NCBI GenBank assembly: GCA_910579745.1
Contig: CAJTVH010000007.1
Location: 1-64,000 of the forward strand
Direction: 5' to 3'
Source: an uncultured Clostridia bacterium
Lineage (GTDB): Bacteria; Bacillota; Clostridia; Lachnospirales; CAG-274
DNA: 64,000 nucleotides
Shown: in pieces, positions 52,637-61,182 of the stretch
Layout: the number at the start of each line of letters is the position of its first letter
Position numbering within the stretch: the first letter of the stretch is position 1
Program-made: the position numbers and the translations under genes
The notes under the pieces: generated by a model
The model's input: only the letters and a program-made list of their open reading frames with translations
Told to the model about the DNA's origin: nothing
Database searches by the model: none

Positions 52637-53902
52637 ATGTATGACGCCGAGAAAATAAGCCGGATTATTGAAAATACGGAAATATCTAATGTGTTTTCTC
52701 TTTCTTTCGGAAAGGGAGGTTATCCTGTTTTGAAAGCTTTTAAGGATGGCTGTTCTTTTTTTATAAACAGCAGATATAATCCACAAAAAGAGGGGGAGGT
52801 TTTCGCCAAAGAATATTACACGCCGGATAAAAACATATTTCTTTACGGCGTGGGCATGGGGTTTCATATTAAGGCTATAGCCGATACTATGACCGCAAGT
52901 CAAAGGCTTTATATTTTAGAGTTTAACAGGGAGCTTTTTAAAATCGCTTATGAAAATACCGACGTGGGAGAGGTTTTAAAAAGAGATAACGTTATTTTTG
53001 ATATTCCTCTTAATTTTACCGACGCCGTTTTAAGAGTTAAGGAATTTATGTCTGATAGGGTTTTTATATGCCACGAGCCGTCTATAAGAGTTATTCCGGA
53101 TGAGTTTGAGGAAATTAAGGAGACTTTTGAGACGTATGTAATTAAAGCCCGTTCGGTTAAAATTTTAGGCGATCTTCTTTTGGACAATGAGAACGCGAAT
53201 TTGACAAAGGGGTATGAAAACGGCGGAAAAGTCTTTTTTAAGCATTTTAAAGGTAAACGGGCGTGTCTGGTTTCCGCCGGTCCGTCTTTAGAGTTAAATG
53301 CCGGAAAGATTAAACAGCTTAAAGACACGGTTGTCATAAGCGTGGGAAGGGCCCTTAAATATCTTAAAAAAGAGGGAGTTATCCCTGACTTCTCAATTAT
53401 CACGGACCCAAAGGAAAGCGTTATAGGACAGCTTGACTTAAACGAGAGCGAGATTCCTCTTTTCTTTTTATCTACTATTCACCCTTCGGTATGTAATTAT
53501 AAGGGTAAAAAATACATACTGTTTGAGGAATATTCAGACAGGGTGAGCGAGGAGGACAGAAAGTTCTGCGTTGAGACAGGCGGCTCTGTAGCCACGACCG
53601 CCATGAGCCTTTGTTTTATTATGGGATTTTCGGAGATTATTCTTATCGGACAGGATTTATGCTATCATTCTGACAAAACTCATTCGGGGGAAAACGAGGG
53701 ATTTAAAAATTTAAAATACGGAAAGCCCGTTTTGGGAATAGATGGGGAGACTTATTTTTCTCCTCCGAATTTGTATGAGTATTTGAAATGGTTTAGAAAA
53801 TTCGCTAAAAAACACGGAAAAGACGTGAGGCTTATAAACTGTACCGCTAAAGGCGCTTTTATCGAGGGTTTTGAGCACAGGCCTATAGATGATTTTTTTT
53901 AA
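52637..53902 (+). CDS. Maf-type motility-associated glycosyltransferase (DUF115)
   Basis: 421 residues. Central DUF115 domain with ACLVSAGPSLELNAGKIKQLKD, VISVGRALKYLKKEGVIPDFSIITDP, and GGSVATTAMSLCFIMGFSEIILIGQDLCYHSDKTHS, as in Maf flagellin glycosyltransferases that add nonulosonic acids. A shorter N-terminal domain (NIFLYGVGMGFHIKAIADTM) is usual for the family. Ribosome site AAAGGGCGA is moderate. No flagellin or sugar-synthesis gene is nearby. Confidence 0.82.
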   Translation: MYDAEKISRIIENTEISNVFSLSFGKGGYPVLKAFKDGCSFFINSRYNPQKEGEVFAKEYYTPDKNIFLYGVGMGFHIKAIADTMTASQRLYILEFNRELFKIAYENTDVGEVLKRDNVIFDIPLNFTDAVLRVKEFMSDRVFICHEPSIRVIPDEFEEIKETFETYVIKARSVKILGDLLLDNENANLTKGYENGGKVFFKHFKGKRACLVSAGPSLELNAGKIKQLKDTVVISVGRALKYLKKEGVIPDFSIITDPKESVIGQLDLNESEIPLFFLSTIHPSVCNYKGKKYILFEEYSDRVSEEDRKFCVETGGSVATTAMSLCFIMGFSEIILIGQDLCYHSDKTHSGENEGFKNLKYGKPVLGIDGETYFSPPNLYEYLKWFRKFAKKHGKDVRLINCTAKGAFIEGFEHRPIDDFF

Positions 53903-54310
53903 CCGATTTACAGCAATATGTATCAGGCGGGCTTGTTTTTAAGACAAGTGACAAAAGACGTGTATAGGGCGAGTTTTCGGGATGCAGACGCTATCTTGCT
54001 GAAAGAGAATGTTATATAAGGCTAAAATTTAACACGGAAGGCGGTATTGGATAATTAGCTGATGAGTTCTATCTATCTCGTAAATCAATAGACATCTTTC
54101 AAAAAGATTGTTTATTTAGAAAAAGGAGATATTTACAATATTTTATTTAAAACTTAGCTGTTAAATAGACTTATTTCTTCTTTAAATAGAAAGAATATCT
54201 AATTTATCAAGCTAAAAGGGCGAGAGCAAAGAACACTTACGCCCTTTTTGAATTGGAGAGAATGTCTATTCGATTTCACCGACATAAATTCACATATTAT
54301 AGCTAGTATA
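53903..54310. other. Gene-free region with a bidirectional terminator
   Basis: AAAAGGGCG (54214-54222) and CGCCCTTTTT (54240-54249) form a terminator usable in both directions between convergent genes. Nothing else is seen in 53903-54210. Confidence 0.75.
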
Positions 54311-55333
54311 CTATTTTTTATGATTTTCGGTGTATGTCTCGTTAATTTCTGTGTTATCGGGAACGTCATAAAATAATTTGTCCACGAGGACACGGGTTTT
54401 TGACTCATCATGGCGGTAGGGCGTTCTTCCGTCTCCTGGAAGCGTTTCCATAGTCACATTTTCCACGGAAATATTTTTTATGTAAGGAGCGTAATTTACA
54501 GCGTCTTTTATAGTCATATTTGTTGTTACGTTATTTATAAAAATTGATATGAAATCAGTTAAATTAGACAAAATGGTATCAGTGGAGGTTATTTTCTTTA
54601 AAAGCGCTTTTATAAATTTTTTCTGAGCTTCTATTCTTTCTATGTCACCTGTTAAATATTGTCTGAAACGTACAAATCCCTGTGCTGTTTTACCGTCCAA
54701 TACCTGAAGCCCTTTTTTTATGTTTATTGTCAGTTTTTGGGTTGGGTCTTTGTAATACATATTTGAGGGAACATCTATCTCAACTCCCCCGACCGCGTCC
54801 ACTATTTCCACAAATGAGTTTAAGTCAATCTCAAAATAATAATCTATATGAACGCCCAAAAGCTCTTCTATCTGCCTTGACAAATACTCATTTCCATATT
54901 CCCCAGAATAGCTGTGCACGGCGTTTATTTTTATCCCGCCTGACGGAATGTTTTTATTATGTGATTTTAACTCTTTTCTATTTTTATCAGACACCCTGAC
55001 ATAGGTATCTCTGGGAATTGAAAGCGAGTTTACGGTGTTTTTTATTTTATCGAAGGACGCTACTATTATAACGTCGGAAAGAGCACCGCCTTTGTCCACC
55101 CCATAAACAGCGAAAACTGTTTTTGACGGGATACCGTCATCAGGTTCTGAAATATCTTCTCCGCCGGCTGAATAAGTCTCGTCTGAAATGACGCTCTCAT
55201 TCTCATCGGGAAGTCTCCTGCCTGATTTTGAGGATATGATAATAAAGGCGAATACGCTTATTACGAGAAAAATTGACGCTAAAAGGACTATAATCATAAT
55301 TATTAAAGTTTTTTTTATTTTAGAGTTGTCCAC
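54311..55333 (-). CDS. LytR-CpsA-Psr (LCP) family wall-polymer ligase
   Basis: 340 residues: short cytoplasmic tail, one membrane helix (TLIIMIIVLLASIFLVISVFAFIII), acidic linker, then the LCP domain (about 75-260) with VDKGGALSDVIIVASFD, the SIPRDTYV arginine motif, KINAVHSY and GFVRFRQYLTGDIERIEAQ. LCP enzymes transfer secondary polymers such as teichoic acids from lipid carriers to peptidoglycan. GTG start with AAGGAAGGG upstream. Second LCP copy at 62.1 kb. Confidence 0.93.
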   Translation of the reverse strand: MDNSKIKKTLIIMIIVLLASIFLVISVFAFIIISSKSGRRLPDENESVISDETYSAGGEDISEPDDGIPSKTVFAVYGVDKGGALSDVIIVASFDKIKNTVNSLSIPRDTYVRVSDKNRKELKSHNKNIPSGGIKINAVHSYSGEYGNEYLSRQIEELLGVHIDYYFEIDLNSFVEIVDAVGGVEIDVPSNMYYKDPTQKLTINIKKGLQVLDGKTAQGFVRFRQYLTGDIERIEAQKKFIKALLKKITSTDTILSNLTDFISIFINNVTTNMTIKDAVNYAPYIKNISVENVTMETLPGDGRTPYRHDESKTRVLVDKLFYDVPDNTEINETYTENHKK

Positions 55334-55433
55334 AAATATCCCTTCCTTTAAGAAATATTATGCCGTCTTACAGTCTTATATTAAAAGAATTTAACGCAAA
55401 ATGCTTTGGTAAAAAATCTTACAGCGTGTCTGA

Positions 55434-55511
55434 AAACTAAAGTACACGGAGAAAATCACAAAAAATAAGGAAAATCCAAATAATCCTTCCTAACGGAGTT
55501 TTCAGATATGC
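55434..55511. repeat. Short family A repeat
   Basis: GCGTGTCTGAAAACTAAAGT inverts to GGAGTTTTCAGATATGC, only 78 bp. Upstream of the LCP gene. A family G hairpin AGACTTCTTTT...AAAAGAAGTCT follows at 55559-55605. Confidence 0.65.
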
Positions 55512-55685
55512 CTTATAAAAGTATAACAAAATTTTTATACATTATCAAGACATAAAACAGACTTCTTTTGAAACCGCCGTAATAGCGCGGCTTTAAAAGA
55601 AGTCTGCTGGATTTATCTATGAAAATGAGAGGCTGGGATAAACTTCGCTCAAATTATTTAAGGAAACACCGACAGATTAAATACT

Positions 55686-55947
55686 CAGCGTGTCGAAAAA
55701 GTCGACACGCTTGCAAGAAATGCTTGCATTTCTTGCAGATGCGATTTTTTGAGCCTTGCAGGCGACAAAAAATCTCCTGTATGAATAAAGCGCGGATTTA
55801 TCGTACAAGGCTTACGCCCTCAAATCCGCGCTTCGCAGAAAACGAAAATGCGATTTCCGTTTTCTGATTAAAGTCTACGACGTTTCTGAAATTTTAATTC
55901 TTGGAAAATTCATATTTTTTTAAGATTTTAGGTTTTTCGACAGTCTG
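55686..55947. mobile_element. MITE-like element, family M, copy 2 (TSD TAAATACT)
   Basis: 262 bp from CAGCGTGTCGAAAAA to TTTTTCGACAGTCTG, flanked on each side by TAAATACT (55678-55685 and 55948-55955). Nearly identical to 2228-2488. Its left start folds as GCGTGTCGA/TCGACACGC. It seems to sit inside an older family B relic (TTAAGGAAACACCG at 55659; CTAAAAATAATTTTTT and CGCGTAGTGTTTT to the right). Confidence 0.88.
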
Positions 55948-56039
55948 TAAATACTAAAAATAATTTTTTTAAAAAATTATTTTTAGTATTTTTCGCGTAG
56001 TGTTTTATGGATCGTGTTTTAAGAAGATATAGCGCTGAG

Positions 56040-56083
56040 TTATAGTCAATAAACTTGAAAATGAACAAGTTTATTGACTATAA
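56040..56083. terminator. Perfect 18-bp stem after the MATE gene (family C-type)
   Basis: TTATAGTCAATAAACTTG pairs fully with CAAGTTTATTGACTATAA around 8 bases. It lies 5 bases past the MATE stop codon. It could act as a transcript-end hairpin though no long U run follows. Confidence 0.6.
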
Positions 56084-56087
56084 CTTA

Positions 56088-57419
56088 CTATACGTACTTA
56101 TAATTTTTATTTTGGCTTATAAAAAAGTAAACGGTTAAAACAAGCTCTAAAAGCTCCGCCGCGAAAACGGCGCTCCAGATTCCGTCTATTCCAAGAAACA
56201 AAGGCAATATAATAACGACGGCAACCTGAAAGACAAGGGTTCGCATAAATGAGATTATTCCTGAGATAAGCCCATTGTTGAGAGCCGTGAAAAAGGCGGA
56301 GGCGAATATGTTAATTCCCATAATAAAAAATGAGAGGGAATAAAGTTTGAATCCGTGTACCGTCATATCAAAAAGATCTTTATCATATCCAACGAAAAGG
56401 CCGGAGAGAGTTTTCGAGAGAAAAAGCGCCAGAACAGAAAGGGATGTTCCTGAGATACTAACAATGACAATGCTTTTTTTAAACAAGTTTTTGAGCTCGT
56501 GTTTATTTCCTGAGCCGTAGTTATAGGAAACGAGGGGGGCGCTTCCTATAGAGTAGCCTATAAACATTGAGGCGAAAATAAAGTTCACGTACATTATAAC
56601 TCCATAAGCGGCGATTCCGTTTTCTCCCGATATTTCCATAAGCCTGAAATTATACAAAATATTAACAAGAGACATGGAAACAGTGGTTAAAAGCTCTGAG
56701 GAGCCGTTTGTGCAGGATTTTAGAAAGATTTTTCCGAAAAACTTAGTTTTTGTGAATTTAAGTCCGCTTGTGTTTTTCGACATAAAATAGATAACAGGCG
56801 CGCCGCCGCCGACTACCTGACTTAAAGCTGTAGCCGCCGCCGCTCCGGATATACCCATTTTAAAAACGGCTATAAACAGATAATCGAAAACTATATTGGT
56901 TATTCCCGCCGAGACGGTGATAATCAAACCGAGCTGAGGTTTTTCGGCCGTGACAAGAAAGCTTTGAAAAACATTTTGAAGAACGAAAGCGGGAAGGGCG
57001 ATAAGAATTATCTCGCTATAAAGTACGCAGTTATCAAGCATTTCTCCATGAGCACCCAAAGCTATGGAAATCGGGCGGATAAAAACAAAGCCCAAAATGG
57101 CGAATATAACCCCGAGTATGGCGGAAGCGTATACAAGCATTGAGAAATATTGATTAGCTTTCGTCTTATTTCCCTCTCCCAATGTTTTGGCTATTACGGC
57201 GCTTCCCCCTGTGCCAATCATAAATCCTACCGTGCCTAGAAGCATTAATACGGGCATAATCAGATTTACCGCGGCGAAAGGTGTTTTTCCCACGTAATTG
57301 GAAACGAAGAGACCGTCTACAACTCCGTATATGGAAGTGAAAACCATCATAACCACTGACGGCAGGACAAATCTTAATAATTTAGAGTAATTAAAATGAT
57401 CGGAAAAAGTTATTTTCAT
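56088..57419 (-). CDS. MATE-family multidrug/cation efflux transporter
   Basis: 443 residues with about twelve hydrophobic segments. Starts KITFSDHFNYSKLLRFVLPSVVMMVFTSIYGVVDGLFVSNYVGKTPFAAVNLIMPVLMLLGTVGFMIGTGGSAVIAKTLGEG, the pattern of the MepA/DinF branch. It exports cationic drugs or dyes in exchange for Na+ or H+. AAAAAGGAGG precedes the ATG. It has a strong promoter and a structured leader, suggesting regulated expression by attenuation. Confidence 0.92.
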   Translation of the reverse strand: MKITFSDHFNYSKLLRFVLPSVVMMVFTSIYGVVDGLFVSNYVGKTPFAAVNLIMPVLMLLGTVGFMIGTGGSAVIAKTLGEGNKTKANQYFSMLVYASAILGVIFAILGFVFIRPISIALGAHGEMLDNCVLYSEIILIALPAFVLQNVFQSFLVTAEKPQLGLIITVSAGITNIVFDYLFIAVFKMGISGAAAATALSQVVGGGAPVIYFMSKNTSGLKFTKTKFFGKIFLKSCTNGSSELLTTVSMSLVNILYNFRLMEISGENGIAAYGVIMYVNFIFASMFIGYSIGSAPLVSYNYGSGNKHELKNLFKKSIVIVSISGTSLSVLALFLSKTLSGLFVGYDKDLFDMTVHGFKLYSLSFFIMGINIFASAFFTALNNGLISGIISFMRTLVFQVAVVIILPLFLGIDGIWSAVFAAELLELVLTVYFFISQNKNYKYV

Positions 57420-57465
57420 TTTTCATTCCTCCTTTTTGAGTGTATAGTTAAAGAATCTTTTAAGA

Positions 57466-57691
57466 AAATAAAAAAGGCGCCGGGTTATCTTCTAGAACCT
57501 GGCTAAAAACAAAAATATGCTCAAAAAACCAAAAAAACAATATCATTTTAAAGCTCGGCGATATTATTTTAGCTGATTTTGGGGATATTTTAATAGTTTT
57601 CAGACAAGCCCTTATATAACCGGGCGCACCCGACATCATTCTCGACCGTTGTAATTGCGATTACAAGTCCTCCGATGAATTGCTGTAAATT
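57466..57691 (-). ncRNA. Structured leader of the MATE gene, interrupted by a family A repeat
   Basis: The minus-strand RNA from about 57691 has the stem TTGTAAT/ATTACAA capped by CGCA (flanked by GAC/GTC and CATC/GATG), then GCGCCCGGTTAT (57627-57616). The latter pairs 11 of 12 with ATAACCCGGCGC (57488-57477), which is followed by CTTTTTTATTTT. A 127-base insert carrying family A ends lies inside that terminator loop. A local rival hairpin GCCAGGTT/AACCCGGC exists. Ligand class not recognised. Confidence 0.55.
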
Positions 57692-57697
57692 ATAGAT

Positions 57698-57726
57698 ATT
57701 ATAGCGTATGTATTGTTATATGTCAA
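57698..57726 (-). promoter_or_regulatory. Promoter of the MATE gene
   Basis: On the minus strand TTGACA (57726-57721), 17-base spacer, TATAAT (57703-57698), a consensus promoter. Confidence 0.9.
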
Positions 57727-57769
57727 TCGTTTTTTAACAATTCACTCTATAGCGATTAGAGAGATTTTT

Positions 57770-57937
57770 TTATAGTAAAAGTATTTGAAAATGAGCGAGG
57801 GGAGGCGAGATGAAAATTATTTTTTGGGGAGGGCGGAGGGAGAGGCAAGCCTGTATCTATTCTGATCTGCCGCAACTCGGCGGAAGGAATTTTAAGCCGC
57901 CGGACTTGTTTGTTTTTAAGCTTATTGGATATATTAT
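57770..57937. mobile_element. MITE-like element, family C, copy 3
   Basis: Starts TTATAGTAAAAGTATTTG and contains GATGAAAATTATTTTTTGG, GAGGCAAGCCTGTAT and GGAATTTTAAGCCGCCGG, as in 34298-34457. Right end decayed (GGATATATTATAA). It fills the gap between the MATE promoter and the lipoprotein gene. Confidence 0.65.
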
Positions 57938-58067
57938 AAAAATTTGGGAAACAGGCGAGAAAATTTAAGAGACGGCAAATAGGGCGATTAATTTTTAAAT
58001 TTTTAATTTGAAGTTCTTACAATTTTAATCGCACATATAATGGTTATAAATGTTTACCGGTGATTTT

Positions 58068-58724
58068 ATGAGCAAATTTTTTAAAATGTTAAAATGTTTT
58101 AAGGCTACGCTGGCAATCGGGATTTTGGCGTGTATATGCGGCTGTTCTGGGGAAAGCGCCGAGGAGAGGACAGACGTTAAGGAAAAGATAACGTCTATGA
58201 GCGGCTATTCATGCGAAGCTGAAATCAACGTGAAGTCTAACAAAGGGCAAAATAATTACTCAGCCCGTATAAGCTGGGAAAAAAGCGGAAAATACAAAAT
58301 AGAGACCAAAAGCCCGGAAATTTTAAAGGGGAACGTCATTTTATTTGACGGAAAGGGACTATGGCAGTATAATCCTAATATAGAAAGCAAAATATCTCTC
58401 TCGAAAACAGGAGGGGATTTTGACGGGAAAAGCAAAATTTTTATATCGGAGTTTATGAAAAGCTATTTAAGCGGGAGCGATTCCTCGGAAGAGGAGGTTC
58501 TTTTCGGCGGGAAGAAATACAACGTTCTTTTGGCGAATGTGGGCGGGGGAAAGTATTTCGCTTATCAAAAGCTTTGGATTGACGTTGAGGAGGAAGTCCC
58601 TTTCAGGCTACAAACTTTTGACGATAAAAACAATACCGTTTTTTCAGCTGATTTTTCCGATTTTAAATTTGACTCTGATTTTTCAGAAGATGAGTTTCTT
58701 ATTCCCGGACTTAACGCTGATTGA
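58068..58724 (+). CDS. LolA-like lipoprotein (YdcC/GerS type)
   Basis: 218 residues from the ATG at 58068 (GGTGA upstream). Lipoprotein signal peptide with lipobox ACICGCSG, the acylated cysteine in CGC-S context. The mature part has the LolA/LppX half-barrel pattern (YSARISWEKSGKYKIETKSPEILKGNVILFDGKGLWQYNPN...FDDKNNTVFSADFSDFKFD). In B. subtilis ydcC and in C. difficile gerS, lipoproteins of this fold neighbour alanine racemase; GerS is needed for spore-cortex modification. alr follows here too. Confidence 0.78.
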   Translation: MSKFFKMLKCFKATLAIGILACICGCSGESAEERTDVKEKITSMSGYSCEAEINVKSNKGQNNYSARISWEKSGKYKIETKSPEILKGNVILFDGKGLWQYNPNIESKISLSKTGGDFDGKSKIFISEFMKSYLSGSDSSEEEVLFGGKKYNVLLANVGGGKYFAYQKLWIDVEEEVPFRLQTFDDKNNTVFSADFSDFKFDSDFSEDEFLIPGLNAD

Positions 58725-58769
58725 GTTTAAAATTTAAGTTATGGGTAGTTTAAATATTTTATTGGAGAA

Positions 58770-58874
58770 TTATAGCCAATCAATTTGAGAATTAACAAAG
58801 TTATTTTTAGACTGTTTGACTATAAAAGCGGATTTCTTTCTCAATCGCCGAATTACGGCAATTTCATAAAGAAG
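58770..58874. repeat. Two adjacent short repeats before alr
   Basis: TTATAGCCAATCAATTTG...TTGACTATAA (58770-58825) is a family C-type hairpin. TTCTTTCTCAATCGCCG...GAAGTCT (58839-58874) is a family G-type relic ending just before the alr ribosome site. Confidence 0.55.
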
Positions 58875-58908
58875 TCTGACGATAGATTTCTCCTAAGGAG
58901 GTTTTTTA

Positions 58909-60069
58909 ATGGCAGAGTATCAGAGGGTTATCGCTGAAATTAATCTTGACAATATCGCCAATAATTTAAGAGAGGTGAGAAAAGCCGTAGGGGAAAAGAT
59001 AAAAATTCTCGCCGTGGTTAAGGCGGACGCTTATGGTCACGGCGCCGTCGAGGTCAGCAAAGTGGCGCTGTACAACGGAGCGGACTGGTTAGGCGTCGCT
59101 ACATGCGAGGAGGGAGTACAGCTTAGAAGACACAGTATTTTTGTGCCTGTGCTTTTGCTTGGATATACTCCGGAGGCGAGAATAGATGAGGTTATTTTAA
59201 ACGAGCTTACTCAGACGGTTTTCTCTTATGATATGGCTTTAGAGTTCTCGAAGGCGGCGCGAAAGCTTAATAAAACCGCCGATATACATATTAAAATTGA
59301 TACGGGCATGGGAAGAATAGGATTTAACCCAACCGATGAGAGCCTTGAGGTTATAGAGAAAATATCGAGGCTTCAAAACATAAATATCACAGGAATTTAT
59401 ACTCATTTCGCCACAGCGGACGAGGAAGACAAGACATTTACTTTCGCTCAGTATGAGAAGTTTATATATATGGCGGAAAACACAGAGAGAATTCTTGGGC
59501 ATAAGATTATCAAACATACAGCCAACAGCGGGGCAATTCTTGACCTTCCTGAACTTTGCCTTGATATGGTGAGAGAGGGAATAATTCTTTACGGGCTATA
59601 TCCTTCCGACAAAGTTAAGAAAAGTCTCAGCGTTCTTCCGTGCATGAGTCTCAAAACGAACGTGAGCTATGTCAAGGAAGTGGAGACGGGCGTGTCTATT
59701 GGTTACGGAAGGACTTTTTTCACGAAAAGGAAATCTAAAATAGCCACTGTTCCCGTAGGTTACGCTGATGGTTACTCAAGGGCTTTAAGCAACAAGGCGA
59801 AAGTTATTATAAACGGGACGTCCGTTCCTGTTGTCGGCAACGTTTGTATGGATCAGTTTATGGTAGATGTTACGGATGCCGGTGACGTTAAAGCGGGGGA
59901 TACGGTTATCCTCATGGGAGAGGATAACGGAGAGGTTATAAGCGCTGACGATATAGCGAGAATGGAAAACACAATAAGCTATGAGGTTTTATGCGGCGTC
60001 GGGAAAAGGGTTCCGAGGATTTACATAAAAAACGGAGAAACTATAAAAACCGTGAATTACATAAACTAA
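58909..60069 (+). CDS. alr: Alanine racemase
   Basis: PLP enzyme making D-alanine for peptidoglycan. 386 residues. Lys38 in AVVKADAYGHG binds PLP; the catalytic tyrosine is in SIGYGRTFFTKRKSKIATVPVGYADG; also KIDTGMGRIGF and GNVCMDQFMVDVT. AAGGAGGT precedes the ATG. It sits in the ydcC-alr-ndoA order of Firmicutes. With ddl and murI elsewhere in the window, the D-amino-acid supply is complete. Confidence 0.97.
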   Translation: MAEYQRVIAEINLDNIANNLREVRKAVGEKIKILAVVKADAYGHGAVEVSKVALYNGADWLGVATCEEGVQLRRHSIFVPVLLLGYTPEARIDEVILNELTQTVFSYDMALEFSKAARKLNKTADIHIKIDTGMGRIGFNPTDESLEVIEKISRLQNINITGIYTHFATADEEDKTFTFAQYEKFIYMAENTERILGHKIIKHTANSGAILDLPELCLDMVREGIILYGLYPSDKVKKSLSVLPCMSLKTNVSYVKEVETGVSIGYGRTFFTKRKSKIATVPVGYADGYSRALSNKAKVIINGTSVPVVGNVCMDQFMVDVTDAGDVKAGDTVILMGEDNGEVISADDIARMENTISYEVLCGVGKRVPRIYIKNGETIKTVNYIN

Positions 60070-61182
60070 CAAGCGCTTGGGAATGGTCCCTCTTTAAGGG
60101 GATACCGAGCTATCGCTATTATAATTCTAAGGCTTTGGCAGTTAGTGTGACTGAGGCCCAAAGAGATTTTTGAGTGTTAAAAATTTATAAAGTTTTATTG
60201 ACTGGAACAAGGGACGTGGGATTTAAGGCAGTCTTTGTATGTTAACGCTAATCTCATAAAAAAAGGATATAACGCAAATGTATAGGCAGTGTTAAGAAAC
60301 TAAAAAATTTATTTTACTTGAACTTTATCGGATTGTTTAGCGCGTCTCTTTACGTTTCCGGCGTTTAAAAATCAAAACGCTTTTCGCTCACAGTGGTTCC
60401 CCTGTAAAATATTTTTTTGTTTTTATGTCATTTTATTAAAAATTAAAACAGAGATTAGAGAGTATCTGAAAACCAAAATACGCGCGAAAAATTATAAAAA
60501 ATAAAACGAAACAGAAAGGCTATTTTGTTTAATTGAACTGGTTTCGTTTATTTTTTAATAATTTTTTGGATATTTCTCGTATATAACTGATAGCTTATGA
60601 TAGTTTTCAGATATGCCATAGTATAAATTAATTTTTTGTTTTTTAAAGTATAATTACGCGTCATACCGCAAATAATATTACAAGAAATCACCAGCCGAAT
60701 AAGTCATATGATTTATTTTTGCTTTTTTAATTCGGAGGATTGGCTCCGATTATTATGGCTTTTCGGAAGCGGGTGTTTTTTTGAGAGGGATACCGTGTAT
60801 TTTAAGATGGCTTATAAGATTTACGGCGGATAAAAGCCTAGGCCGTGAACATTACATCAATTCCATTATAGATGAAGACAAAAAACTTATTTTATTTGAG
60901 TTTTTTAGATTGCCTCGCGATCTTCTTTACTCTTTCGGTGTTTGATACTCAAACACCTTTCGCTAAAATTTCAGCGATGAGCGTTTATAAAATGTTTTTT
61001 GTAAAATTAAATTGGAATTACTATAATACTAATCTTGATTTAAACATATAGAATTAAAAATAATTTTTTGTTTTTTATAAAATTTATGGCTTTTTTATTT
61101 TAGTTCCGAGTTTTTATTTGAGATTGGTGTAATAGGTATCGCCTTAATTTTTATTTATTTGAAATATGGAGTGTGAGGCAAA
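60070..61182. other. 1.1-kb gene-free gap filled with repeats, where an antitoxin gene is expected
   Basis: In B. subtilis ndoAI (antitoxin) lies between alr and ndoA. Here I find no ORF with a ribosome site. Instead: a core H repeat (about 60300-60440), a family A element (60460-60616), a second core H repeat with the hairpin GGTGTTTGA/TCAAACACC (about 60880-61030), and AT-rich sequence. A short open frame after alr (to 60173) does not resemble MazE. Confidence 0.6.
60460..60616. mobile_element. MITE-like element, family A, close sister of the 34137 copy
   Basis: Starts GAGTATCTGAAAACCAAAAT and ends GATAGTTTTCAGATATGC. The interior AAAACGAAACAGAAAGGCTA and TTTAATTGAACTGG matches 34180-34220. 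Confidence 0.78.

Noticed and set aside
55619..55867. Plus-strand ORF of 82 codons across the family M element
   Set aside because: It lies inside the repeat, lacks a ribosome site, and the other copy at 2.3 kb does not preserve it.
59991..60173. Short ORF overlapping the alr end as a candidate MazE antitoxin
   Set aside because: Its first half is the shifted frame of alr, there is no ribosome site, and the tail does not look like a ribbon-helix-helix protein.
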